Shown piece after piece: positions 7,244 through 16,328 of a stretch of 64,000 nt of DNA. How positions within the stretch are numbered: position 1 is the first letter of the stretch; every line of letters begins with the position of its first letter. Made by a program: the position numbers and the translations under genes. The notes beneath the pieces were generated by a model. The model did no database searches and had not been told where the DNA came from. It worked only from the letters and a program-made list of their open reading frames with translations. This DNA is from CAWEPK01 sp963835595 (lineage in GTDB: Bacteria; Desulfobacterota; Syntrophorhabdia; Syntrophorhabdales; WCHB1-27): the NCBI GenBank assembly GCA_963835595.1, contig CAWIGL010000003.1, forward strand, positions 496,001 to 560,000. The letters are read 5' to 3'.

Positions 7244-9168
7244 TTTTGTTTACCTTCCCTGACTATCTTTCGCGCTTCTTCGGGGATGGGGGGCGGAACG
7301 GGCACGCCCGATATCTTGGTCACAGCGCGGAACTTGGGAGGGCAGACTTCGAAGCACGTTCCGCACTTCGTGCACTTCTCCTGGTCTATCATATGGATCA
7401 GGTTCTTGCCGCCTATGATCGCCTCCGAGGGGCACTTCCTCGCGCATGTCGTGCAGGCATTGCACTTGGCAGGGTCGATGTAGAAGGCGATAAGCTCCTT
7501 GCATGATAAGGCCGGGCATCTCTTCTCTTTTATGTGCGCCTCGTACTCGTCCCTGAAGTACTTCAACGTGGAGAGGAAGGGGTTCGGGGAGCTTTTGCCC
7601 AAGGCGCAGAGGGCTGCCTCCATGGCCGTCTCGGAGAGCTGCTCAAGGGTCTCGATGTCGCCTTCCTTGCCCTTGCCCTTCGTGATGTTCGTCAGTATCT
7701 TGAGCATCTGCCTCATGCCCTCGCGGCACGGGACGCATTTGCCGCAGGACTCGTCGGTAAGGAACTCCATGAAGTACCTTGCGACATCGACCATGCAGGT
7801 GTCTTCGTCCATCACGATCATGCCGCCGGAGCCCATCATGGAGCCTGCCTTGGTCAGCTCGTCGAAGCCGACGGGCAGGTCGAGAAGGTTCTCGGGCAGG
7901 CAGCCGCCCGAAGGGCCGCCCGTCTGGACCGCCTTGAACTTCTTGCCGTTCGGTATGCCGCCGCCTATGTCGTAGATGATCTCCTTCAAGGGGGTGCCCA
8001 TAGGCACCTCGACCAGCCCCGTATTCGTTATCTTGCCGACAAGGGAGAAGATCTTCGTGCCCTTGCTCGTCTCGGTGCCGTATTTGGTGAACCAGTCGGC
8101 GCCGTTGTTGATGATGAGGGGGACGTTGGCCCACGTCTCCACGTTGTTGAGGACGGACGGCCTGCCCCAGAGGCCGACGATGTTGGAGCGGATGTACTTG
8201 GGCCGGGGCTCCCCCGCCCTGCCTTCGAGGGCGGTCATGAGGGCCGTCGATTCGCCGCATACGAAGGCGCCTGCCCCTTTGTGCACCTTGACGACGAAGT
8301 CGAACCCGGAGCCCAGGATGTTCTTGCCCAGAAGACCCAATTCCTCCGCCGTCTTTATGGCAATGTTCACGTTCTCGACGGCGAGGGGGTATTCCTGGCG
8401 GACGTAGATGTAGCCCTCGTGCGCGCCGACCGCAAAGGCCCCTATCGTGAGGCCCTCAAGGACCGCGTGGGGGTTGCCTTCGAGCAGGCTCCTGTCCATG
8501 TAGGCGCCCGGGTCGCCCTCGTCGGCGTTTACGATCACGTACTTGACGGGGTCTTTGGCGTTCCGGGAGCCTTCCCACTTGACGCCTGCCGGGAAGCCGC
8601 CGCCGCCCCGGCCGCGCAGGTTGGCCTTCTTGACCTCCTGGAGCACGGATTCGGGGGTCATGGCGGTCAGGGCCTTGGCCAGGGCCGTATAGCCGCCGAT
8701 GGCCAGGTAGTCGTCGATGCTCTTGGGGTCTACGCTCACGTTCGAGCCGAAGACGATGCGCCCCTGGTTCTTGTAAAAGGGGATCTCCGATTCGTGGATG
8801 ATCTTTTCCTTCGTGGCCGGGTCGGTGTAAAGCAGGCGCTCGATGACCTTCTTGTTCTTTATCGTCTCGGCGACGATCTCAGGCACGTCCTCCGGCTTTA
8901 TCTGGAAATAGCATATCTCGTCGGGACGGATGACGACGATGGGGCCGCGCTCGCAGAAGCCGTGGCAGCCCGTCTTCCTTATGTCTACTGTGGAGGCGAG
9001 GCCCTGCCTGGCGATCTCTTCTTCGAGCTTGGCCGCAACCTCGCGGCTGCCGGAGGCATGGCAGGCGGAGCCGGAGCAGAGGGTGATGCAGGGCTTCTTC
9101 GGGTCCCTTTTGGAGACGATCTCTTTTCTTAAGGCTTCCAGGTCGGCAGGCGTTTTTATCCGGGGCAT
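7240..9168 (-). CDS. bamH: BamH: NuoF-like FMN/NADH subunit with N- and C-terminal Fe-S domains
   Basis: The protein has 642 residues. Residues 1-120 form a thioredoxin-like [2Fe-2S] domain (CSGSACHASGS ... TGCHGFC). Next comes the NuoF core with RGRGGGGFPAG (FMN/NADH site), CGESTALMTALEGRAGEPR and GGPSGGCLP, then the CGKCVPCREG [4Fe-4S] site. The C-terminus carries two ferredoxin clusters (CNACTTCARKCP, CTKCGTCFEVCP). This architecture is that of flavin-based bifurcating NADH dehydrogenase modules. In the Bam complex it is thought to exchange electrons with NAD(H). It is placed 10 nt after bamG and overlaps bamI by 4 nt. Confidence 0.92.
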   Translation of the reverse strand: MPRIKTPADLEALRKEIVSKRDPKKPCITLCSGSACHASGSREVAAKLEEEIARQGLASTVDIRKTGCHGFCERGPIVVIRPDEICYFQIKPEDVPEIVAETIKNKKVIERLLYTDPATKEKIIHESEIPFYKNQGRIVFGSNVSVDPKSIDDYLAIGGYTALAKALTAMTPESVLQEVKKANLRGRGGGGFPAGVKWEGSRNAKDPVKYVIVNADEGDPGAYMDRSLLEGNPHAVLEGLTIGAFAVGAHEGYIYVRQEYPLAVENVNIAIKTAEELGLLGKNILGSGFDFVVKVHKGAGAFVCGESTALMTALEGRAGEPRPKYIRSNIVGLWGRPSVLNNVETWANVPLIINNGADWFTKYGTETSKGTKIFSLVGKITNTGLVEVPMGTPLKEIIYDIGGGIPNGKKFKAVQTGGPSGGCLPENLLDLPVGFDELTKAGSMMGSGGMIVMDEDTCMVDVARYFMEFLTDESCGKCVPCREGMRQMLKILTNITKGKGKEGDIETLEQLSETAMEAALCALGKSSPNPFLSTLKYFRDEYEAHIKEKRCPALSCKELIAFYIDPAKCNACTTCARKCPSEAIIGGKNLIHMIDQEKCTKCGTCFEVCPPKFRAVTKISGVPVPPPIPEEARKIVREGKQK

Positions 9169-9178
9169 GGTCTCTTCC

Positions 9179-9631
9179 TCAATCGTAGTTTTTCAATACG
9201 TCGCCCGCCTGGGCAGGCGACATCTTGCCGTGCGTCTTCCCGTCGACCTCCATGACCGGACCTAAGGCGCAGCAGCCCAGGCAGTTGACGATCTCAAGGC
9301 TGAACTTGAGGTCCAGGTCCGTCTCGCCGGGCTTGATGCCCGTTATCTCCTCCACGGTGTCGAGGACGCGGGAGGCGCCGCGCACGTGGCAGGCGGTGCC
9401 CATGCAGATGTGGACCTGGTGGCGCCCCTTGGGGACGAGGCTGAACGCCTTGTAGAAGGTCGCGATGTGCTGTATGCGGGTCATGGGGACCTTAAGCCGC
9501 TCGGCGACCCTCTCTAAGGCTTCCCTGGGGAGCCAGCTATTCTCCGCCTGGATGTCGAGGAGCACCTGGATGAGCGAGCTTGCCTCGCAGTTATGCTTGT
9601 CGATGATCTGGTCGATTCTCTCTTTGTCCAT
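9179..9631 (-). CDS. bamG: BamG: NuoE-like [2Fe-2S] subunit
   Basis: This 150-residue thioredoxin-like ferredoxin is of the NuoE/24-kDa type. A helical N-terminus (LIQVLLDIQAENSWLPREAL) is followed by the cluster cysteines in HICMGTACHVRG and VNCLGCCALGPVM. It passes electrons between the flavin of BamH and the rest of the complex. ATG 9631 is preceded by AAGGAT. It lies 60 nt downstream of the bamF stop and 10 nt upstream of bamH, so clearly in the same operon. Confidence 0.9.
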   Translation of the reverse strand: MDKERIDQIIDKHNCEASSLIQVLLDIQAENSWLPREALERVAERLKVPMTRIQHIATFYKAFSLVPKGRHQVHICMGTACHVRGASRVLDTVEEITGIKPGETDLDLKFSLEIVNCLGCCALGPVMEVDGKTHGKMSPAQAGDVLKNYD

Positions 9632-9691
9632 AGGATACCCGATCCTTAAAAAATATTCTTCGGACCCTTCCCGCCTTTACGGCCCGCTTCC

Positions 9692-10459
9692 TCAAGCGGC
9701 GGCGTAGCGCTTCTGGCCCTCGTCGTATCTCACAAGCCTGTGACGCGACGAGCTATTCAGGTACTTCGACACCTCCGACGGTGTAAGGCCCAGCTCATGC
9801 GCGATCTCGGCGGTCGAGAGGGGCTTTTCCCGGAGGAGGGCGATAATCTGGCTGACGGCGAGCTTGTCGGCGATGGTCTCTTTGAACAGGCGGTTGAGCT
9901 CGTCGCTCTCGAAGAACTTATGGTACTCTTCCTCCGACATGGGGGGCAGCCTCAGCCTCTCCCTTTCCACCAGCCTGATGTAAGGGACGAGCCTCGTGAC
10001 GGAATCGAGCCTGAACTTCAACCCGGCCCCGTCTATCCCTTCACTTTTGCCCAGGGGGCCGAGCTCCTTGATCGTCTTGACGAAGTCGTTGACGCTTTCG
10101 ATAAAGACGTTCGCCTCTGCGCCCGACATGAACCGCATCGTAAGCCTTTCGGGGTTCAGCCCTATCCGTTCCAGCAGCTTCTTCGCTATCTGGACCATCG
10201 CGAAGGTATGGTAATTCCCGTGGGTGATATAATTGCACTCGTTCAGGTGGCAGCCGCCGATGAAGACACCGTCGGCGCCCTTCGAGAAGGCCCTGAGCAC
10301 GAAGCTCAAGTCCACCCTCCCCGTGCACATCACGCGGATAAGCCTCATTTCGGTCGTATATTGCAGTCTGGAAACTCCAGCCAGGTCAGCAGCGCCGTAT
10401 GCTCACCAGTGGCATACGAAGCCTAGTATCTTCGGCTTGAACTTAAGGCCCGTACTCAT
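9692..10459 (-). CDS. bamF: BamF: MvhD-like selenoprotein with C-terminal helix-turn-helix extension
   Basis: The frame from ATG 10459 reads MSTGLKFKPKILGFVCHW, then UGA (10405-10403), then AYGAADLAGVSRLQY and on to 9692 without further stops. The protein is 255 residues including the UGA residue. MvhD/VhuD proteins carry a Cys (or Sec) right after this W, and the whole pre-UGA segment is conserved, so the UGA is read as selenocysteine. Further cysteines (VMCTGR, GGCHLNECNY) ligate the [2Fe-2S] cluster. MvhD links a partner oxidoreductase to HdrA. The C-terminus (from about residue 195) resembles a winged helix: LSTAEIAHELGLTPSEVSKYL. GGGGGTG precedes the ATG. A conventional start at 10348 would lose the conserved N-terminus. 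Confidence 0.88.
10368..10380 (-). promoter_or_regulatory. Candidate SECIS hairpin of bamF
   Basis: Starting 22 nt after the UGA, CTGGA and TCCAG can pair with a GTT loop. The position lies within the 15-40 nt window of bacterial SECIS elements. The stem is short, so it is a weaker candidate than the one in bamE. Confidence 0.4.
10403..10405 (-). other. In-frame UGA codon, predicted selenocysteine in BamF
   Basis: The UGA follows codon 18 (Trp) and replaces the Cys of the family motif C-x-W-C. The reading frame is conserved on both sides for dozens of residues. Sec at the corresponding site is known in methanogen VhuD/MvhD-type subunits. A Cys-to-stop sequencing error is the only simple alternative, and a second UGA at a known Sec site in the neighbouring BamE makes that less likely. 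Confidence 0.83.
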
Positions 10460-10513
10460 TCGCGCTCACCCCCTTTTCCGGCAATAACCGCTCTCTTAAT
10501 CCGCATATCCCTA

Positions 10514-13500
10514 CTACCCCCCGACCGCCGCGTCGATCTGCCTTATGATCTCCTCGTCGGAGACGGCAGCGTCGATCTCGCTCACCATCTCTTCGTCCGT
10601 GAAGTGCTTCAGAGAGATGGCGTTCGTCGCGCACTTCGTGTTGCAGAGGCCGTCGCCCTTGCAAAGGACGGGGTTGACCCTCGCCTTCCTGCCCTGCGGG
10701 CTGTCGTAGAACTCGATGGCGCCGTAAGTGCACGCGGTGATGCACGCCCCGCAGGAGATGCACTTGTTCTCGTCCACCTCGCAGACGGAGCCGGAGGCGA
10801 CGACCGTATCGTGCGACAGGAGCGTCAGCACCCGGCCGGCAGCGCCGTAAGACTGGTTGATCGTCTCCTGCATGAACTTGGGATAATGGGCCAGCCCGCA
10901 GAGATAGACGCCGTCCGTCGCGAACTCGACCGGGCGCAGCTTGACGTGGGCCTCCTTGAAGAACCCGTCCGGGCTCAGGGTCACCTTGAACAGCCCCGCG
11001 ATCTCCTTCGTCGCTGCCGAAGGGATAACGGCTGCGGCCAGGGCGAGGACATCCGCGTCGAGCTCCAGCTTCTTGCCAAGGATGTAATCCGTGGCCGTGA
11101 CCTTCAGGACCGCCCTGCCCTCCTCGGACTTGCCGGGCTTCACCTTCGGCGGGTCCTGCGGCTCGTAGCGGATGAACCGCACGCCTTTGCTTGCCGCCTC
11201 CCTGTAGTAGTCCTCCTTGAAGCCGTACGTCCTTACGTCCCTGAAGAGGATGTAGATGTCCATCTTCGGGTTTATCTCTTTGAGCTTCAGGGCGTTCTTT
11301 ATCGACTCGCTGCAGCACAGCCTGCTGCAATAGTTCCTCTCCTCGTTCCTGCAGCCCACGCACTGGATCATAACGAGGCTCTCGGCCCCGGTGACCTTCT
11401 CGTCGCCTGCGGCGATCTTCTCCTCGAGCTCGAGGTGCGTCATGACCCGCTCGTCCTGCCCGTAAAGGTACTCGGTTGGCGTCAATACCTCCGCGCCTAT
11501 GGCGATGACGGCCGCGCCGTGCTTGATCTCGGCGGGCCCCCGGTCGGACTTTATCTTGGTGGTGAAGTTGCCCACGTACCCCGCCGCGCCGGTGATCGTC
11601 GCATCGGCGTAGACGTGGATCAGGGGGTGGCGGTAAATCTTTTTTATGAGGTCGCTCAGGTACGCCTGGACGTCGAGTCCTTCCAGGGTGGAGTGGATCT
11701 TCCGGGCGATGCCGCCGAGCTCCTTTTCCTTCTCGATCAGGTAGACCTCGTGCCCCTGCTCGGCTATCGACAGGGCGGTCGTCATGCCCGCGATGCCGCC
11801 GCCGACCACGAGCGCCCTCTTATCGACGGGCAGGTCGAACTCCTGCAAAGGCGCCAGGAGGCAGGCCCGCGCGACGGACATGCGGATGATGTCCTTCGCC
11901 TTCTGGGTGGCCTCTTCCTTCTCTTTCTGATGGACCCAGGAGTTGTGCTCCCGGATATTGGCCATCTCGTAGTAATACTGGTTGATGCCCGCCTCGCGCA
12001 GGGTGTCGCGGAAGAGCGGCTCAAGCGTCCTCGGGGAGCAGGCGGCGACCACAACGCGGTTCAGCCCTTTCTCCTTCGTGACGTCCGTTATCTCCTTTGC
12101 GGAGTTCGTCGCGCACGAGAAGAGCTGGTTCTGCGCGTGGACGACGTTCGGCAGGGTCTTGCAGTATTCGACCGTGTCCGGGATATTTACGATCGCGGCC
12201 GATGTTCGCCCCGCAGTGGCAGACGAAGACGCCGATCCTCGGCTCTTCGCCGGAGACGTCCCTTTCCTCCGGGTATACCCTTTCCCTGGTGAGCTGTCCC
12301 CGCCTGTAGTCGAGGAGCTCGCCGATCTGGGCGCCCGCGCCGCTCGCGCTGAAGACCGACTCCGGGATGTCGATGGGGCCCTGGAAGGCGCCGCTCACGA
12401 AGATGCCCGGCCTGTTCGTCTCCATCGGGTTGGAGGGGTCGAGCTTGGCAAAATCGTGCTCGTTCAGCTCGACGCCGAACTTCTTCGCCAGCTCAAGCGC
12501 CTCGGTCGGGGGGTTCAGGCCGATGGAGAGGACCACCATGTCGAACTCCTCATCCTTCACGCCCTCGTTGGGCGTCGAGTAGCGCACCGTGACGTTCTTC
12601 GTCACCGGGTCTTCTTTCACGATCGACGTGTAGCTCCTGATGAAGCGGATCGCCCGGAAGGTTCTCCGCCCTCTGGTAGTAGCGCTCGAAGTCCTTGCCG
12701 TAGGAGCGGACGTCGTTATGGAATATCGTGCACTCGGCCGTCGGCGTCGTGGTCTTTCGTCAGGATCGCCTGCTTCTGGGCGTAGGTGCAGCAGACGGCA
12801 GAGCAATAGCTGTTGCCGCCCTCGATGACCTGCCTCGACCCGACGCACTGGATCCAGGCCACTTTATGGGGGTGCTTCTGGTCGGATGCGCGCAGTATCT
12901 CGCCCGCGTAAGGGCCCGTCGAGCAGAGGAGCCGCTCGTAGTCCATGCTGGTGACTACGTTTCGGAACTCCCCGTAGCGGTACTCCGCCCGCACCTTCGG
13001 GTCGAAGGGCTCGAAGCCCGGCGAAAGGACTATCGCGCCCACGTTTATCTCCTCCTTCTCGGGCGCCTGGTTGAAATCTATCGCGTTGTTCTTGCACACC
13101 GCCTCGCAGATGCGGCACTTCTTCTCTTTCAGGTAGAGGCAGCTTTCATCGATATACGTGACTAGGGGGATAGCCTGCGCGAAGTAAACGTGGACGGCCT
13201 TGTTCTTCGATATCTCCTGGTTGAACTGGTCCGGGTACTTGACCGGGCAGTATTCGACGCAGGTAGTGCAGCCTGTGCATTTGTCCTCCATGGATATACC
13301 TGGGCTTCTTGGTGAGGGTTACCTTGAAGTTGCCCGCTTCTCCCTCGATGCCGTCAACCTCGGTATAGGTGAGGATCTCGATGTTCGGGTGCCGGCCGAC
13401 CTCGACCAGCTTGGGTGCGAGTATTCACATCGAGCAGTCGTTGGTCGGGAAGGTCTTGTCGAGCTGGGCCATGTGGCCCCCGATGCTCGGCGACTTCTCG

Positions 13501-13655
13501 ACCAGGTAGACCTTGAAGCCCGCAGTGGCGAGGTCGAGGGAGGCCTGGATGCCGCTGATGCCGCCGCCGACGACCATCACGTCTCCAAAGTTGCCGCCTG
13601 CAAGGCTCCTGCAGACCTGCTGGATGTTTTCCTTCAGCATTATTACGTTTTCCAC
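10514..13655 (-). CDS. bamE: BamE: HdrA-like selenoprotein with two FAD/Fe-S modules (restored across four frameshifts)
   Basis: Restored length is about 1045 residues. The GTG start at 13655 has GAGGTG 7 nt upstream. Module 1 has VVGGGISGIQ (FAD), then PTNDCSM-UGA-ILAPKLVEVGRHP at 13427-13425, then CTGCTTCVEYCP and CRICEAVC clusters and QCVGSR...YCSAVCC. Module 2 has VVGGGIAGM, QCVGCRNEERNYCSRLCC and a terminal ferredoxin with CISCGACITACTYGAIEF. HdrA proteins bifurcate or confurcate electrons at FAD; here they would serve BamBC through BamD. Apparent +1 insertions near 13288, 12738, 12652 and 12195 break the frame, but homology continues across all of them. The UGA is read as Sec. The protein is larger than single-module HdrA (about 650). 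Confidence 0.88.
13392..13409 (-). promoter_or_regulatory. SECIS-like hairpin of bamE
   Basis: Fifteen bases after the UGA, CUGGUCG pairs with CGGCCGG (7 bp including two G-U pairs), closed by an AGGU tetraloop. Distance from the UGA and a GG-U loop agree with bacterial SECIS elements recognised by SelB. The segment also codes for LVEVGRH, so the fold coexists with coding. Confidence 0.65.
13425..13427 (-). other. In-frame UGA codon, predicted selenocysteine in BamE
   Basis: The UGA occurs in PTNDCSM-UGA-ILAPKLVE. HdrA proteins have Cys at this position, and methanogen HdrA selenoproteins are known to carry Sec in this motif. Residues before and after are canonical HdrA in one frame for at least 45 codons downstream, until the first indel. 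Confidence 0.87.
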
Positions 13656-13722
13656 TTTCTTTCACCTCGTCCGGTTTTGTGGTCCCATGCCGTCCGGGCC
13701 TTCAACCCGGTTAAAACCCCTG

Positions 13723-14518
13723 TTACGCCGGGCCGCCGAGCCGCTCAGGATGGGAATAGACCGAAAAACGGTTCCCCCGCACATAGCCCACAAGGGCAAC
13801 GCCCAGGTCGCGGGCTATGGAAACAGCGGCCCCCGTCGGCGAATGGCGCGAGACGACAACGGGCGTCTCCATCCTTGCGGCCTTGAGGAGCATCTCGGAC
13901 GAGACGCGGCCCGTAGTCAGCACCAGCCTGTCCCTCGTCGGTATCCCCCTCATCAGGCATTCGCCCTGTATCTTGTCGAGGGTGTTGTGCCGCCCGATAT
14001 CCTCCGCAACCAGGAGCAGCTCCTTTCCGTCCGCAAGGGCCGAGGTGTGTATGCCCCCCGTAACCCGCTGCGTCTCAATGTGCTCCTGGAGCTGCCTCAT
14101 CAGCAAAAGGACCTCCTCCGGCTTAACGGTAAAGGCCGAATCGACCTTCTTCGTCTCGATCTTGAAGACCGCCCCGCCGCCGCAGCCCGACGTGATCGTC
14201 CTCGATGTCGGCACCTGGTAATCCGGGTTGACGAGCCTCACGTCCGCCATCGATTCCGTCCCGCAGACGCTCATGCCGGCCACGTCGCCTACGCCCGATA
14301 TGATCCCCTCCGCATAGAGGAACCCGTAAACAAGGCAGTCCAGCTTGGTCGGCGTGCATTGGATGGTGACGAGCTCCCTGGAGGTTCACGTAGACCGTGA
14401 CCTCCTTCTCGAGGGGCACGCCGACCGAAGTCTTGGCCCATCCCCCGTCTGCAAAGCGGTCGCAGATTATCTCCTCCGCGACGCCCCTTGCCTCCGGCGC
14501 TTCAATCGGCTCCTGCAT
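13723..14518 (-). CDS. fdhD: FdhD sulfurtransferase for Mo/W-pterin enzymes (restored across one frameshift)
   Basis: FdhD delivers sulfur to the metal of the molybdo/tungsto-pterin cofactor. The C-terminal body (VAGMSVCGTESMADVR ... LLLVAEDIGRHNTLDKIQGECL ... LVLTTGRVSSEMLLKAARM ... VSRHSPTGAAVSIA) is typical. The N-terminus (VGVPLEKEVTVYVNLQ then ELVTIQCTPTKLD) is recovered after removing one extra G near 14377. Restored length is 264 residues from ATG 14518; a GTG at 14599 would give 291. The usual CxxC-type motif is reduced to TSGCGGG with a single Cys. It sits between bamD and bamE, so maturation of the tungsten enzyme BamB is the likely job. Confidence 0.85.
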
Positions 14519-14602
14519 GATGCCCTTCGTTCTCTTTTCCGGCCCCAGGCTGGCGGCGTCTCCCGCCAACAACGCTGCCGAAGTCTCCCCGCTTGCCACT
14601 GC

Positions 14603-15755
14603 CTATATCACCTCTTGCAGAACCTCGGTTATGTCCTTGACCTCTATAACGTCGCTGTAATTGAGCACAGCCCTGCTGTCCTCGAAATTCGTTATGCAAT
14701 AGGGGCAGGCGGTGACGACTTCCTTTACGCCCAGTCCTACGGCCTCTTTCGTCCTCAAATTGACGAACCTCTCGTTCTTCGGCGTCTCCGCCCAGATCCT
14801 GCCTCCGCCCATGCCGCAGCAGAGGGCGTCTTCCCGCGACTCGGAGAACTCGGTCAGCTCCAGGCCGGGTATCCTCTTAAGGACGTTGCGCGGCTCGTCG
14901 TATATGCCGTTGTGCCGGCCGAGGTAGCACGGGTCGTGATAAATGACCTTCTTCGCGTACTCGCCGCCGATCCTCAACCTCCCCGCGTCGAGAAGCTCCG
15001 AGAGGAGCTGCGTGATATGGATTATCTCGAAGTTCACCTTGAACTCGGGATACTCGTTCTTGAAGGTATGGTAGCAATGGGGGGAGGAGACAACGATCTT
15101 CTTTACCCCGTTGTCGATAAAGGTCTTGATGTTCTCTTTGGCAAGGCGCCTGAAAAGGTCCTCGTTGCCCGTCTTGCGGATGCTCTCGCCGCAGCAGCTC
15201 TCCTTGGCGCCCAGTATGCCGAAATCTACGCCTGCCTTCTGGAGGACGGCGGCCGTCGCCTTTGCCACCTTTTTCAGTCTAGGGTCGAAGCTCAGGTAGC
15301 AGCCGGGGAAATAGAGGATCTCCATGCCTTCGGCAAACGGCTTTACGCGCCAACCCCTCCGCCCAGTCCGCCCTCGTCTTCCTGTCCTCATTGAAGGGGT
15401 TGCCCTGCGCGGCAAGGCCCGCGCTCACCGTGCGGTAGGGCTTGACCGACGCGTGGAAGACGTTGTACCCCGTCGCCATCCTGCGGATGGCCACCATGTC
15501 GTTGATCTGCTTCACGTCCCTGGGGCACCGCTGGGGGCACTTCCCGCAGGTCGTGCAGCGCCATATATCTTCCTTCTCGATCTCCGACAGGCCGAAAGTC
15601 GCTTCGCGGATGAGCTTGCGCATGCTGAACCTGCTCACCCGGTTCCAGGGGCAGACGGTGTCGCACTTTCCGCATTGGTAGCAGAACTTGACGGCGTCTC
15701 CGCCTTTCTCTTTTATCTCGTCTATTACCTCTTTGAAGGGGGCTACGGTCTCCAC
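14603..15755 (-). CDS. bamD: BamD: HdrD/GlpC-like Fe-S oxidoreductase with CCG domains (restored across one frameshift)
   Basis: Restored length is 383 residues. The N-terminus has two [4Fe-4S] motifs (CYQCGKCDTVCP and CTTCGKCPQRCP). Two cysteine-rich CCG domains follow (FPGCYLS ... ESCCGESIRK; HDPCYLGRHNG ... CCGMGGGRIW ... CPYCITNFED), as in HdrD, HdrB and GlpC. It should link the HdrA-like BamE to the BamBC catalytic unit. A net +1 indel near 15349 separates the two halves. The start is GTG 15755, and AAGAGG lies somewhat far upstream. Order B-C-D agrees with known bam operons. Confidence 0.87.
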
Positions 15756-15789
15756 GATATTTTAGCCTCTTCTTTTATCTTTGCGTCTT

Positions 15790-16328
15790 TTAGCCCTTCT
15801 TCGTCATCCGGGCAACGGTATCGACGACCTTCTGCAATCCATACTTGTCCACCATCGACGACAGCCCCGCTCCACGTCCTCCATCTCGACACCCTCTTCG
15901 ACTTCCTCTTCCCTCTCTTCATAAATCAGGGCGTCGTTGATGCACCACTGCACGCAGAGCGGCTTTTCCTGGGGCGGGTCGTCCTCGCACATGTCGCACT
16001 TCAGGGGGAGGCCGGAATCGGGCTCCTTGAAGGTCTCCCTCGACGGGCACGAGGCCCTGCAGAAGCCGCACTCGTCGTATTCCTTCCCGTCGATGACGTA
16101 TGCGTCCCTGCCCATGCACTCTGCCGGCGTATACTCGCCCGCGTAGACGGGGAGGTAGACGTCCCTTATGGGGTCGCGGATCAGACGGATGCGCGACCTC
16201 GCCGGGTTGTTGCTGCCGTACTTCGGGGTGGAGTGGAAGGCGGAGCAGATTACCTCGCACGCCCGGCAGCCGTTGCATTTGTCGGTGTCGATCTTGATCG
16301 TCTTGACTATTTTCTTAACCTTGCTCAT
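15790..16328 (-). CDS. bamC: BamC: 4Fe-4S ferredoxin-type electron-transfer subunit (restored across one indel)
   Basis: This is a polyferredoxin of about 179 residues, of the HybA/DmsB/AOR-partner type. Cysteine groups are CNGCRACEVICSAFH, ECMGRDAY, CGFCRASCPSR, CDMCEDD and CVQWCINDALIY. BamC is the direct redox partner of the tungsten subunit BamB. Near 15865 one base appears to be missing in a G run; restoring it gives the end ...LSSMVDKYGLQKV...TKKG with a stop at 15790 instead of a nonsense tail ending at 15804. The ATG at 16328 overlaps the end of bamB by 14 nt. Confidence 0.88.

Noticed and set aside
7534..9132. 532-codon plus-strand open frame
   Set aside because: It mirrors the codon structure of bamH on the opposite strand; high GC at third positions creates such antisense frames.
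10604..12292. 562-codon plus-strand open frame
   Set aside because: Antisense shadow of bamE with no ribosome site or recognisable domains.
10403..13427. Reading the two UGAs as simple nonsense mutations
   Set aside because: Both fall at positions known to hold Cys or Sec in their families, and conserved sequence continues after each. Two random stops at exactly those sites are unlikely.
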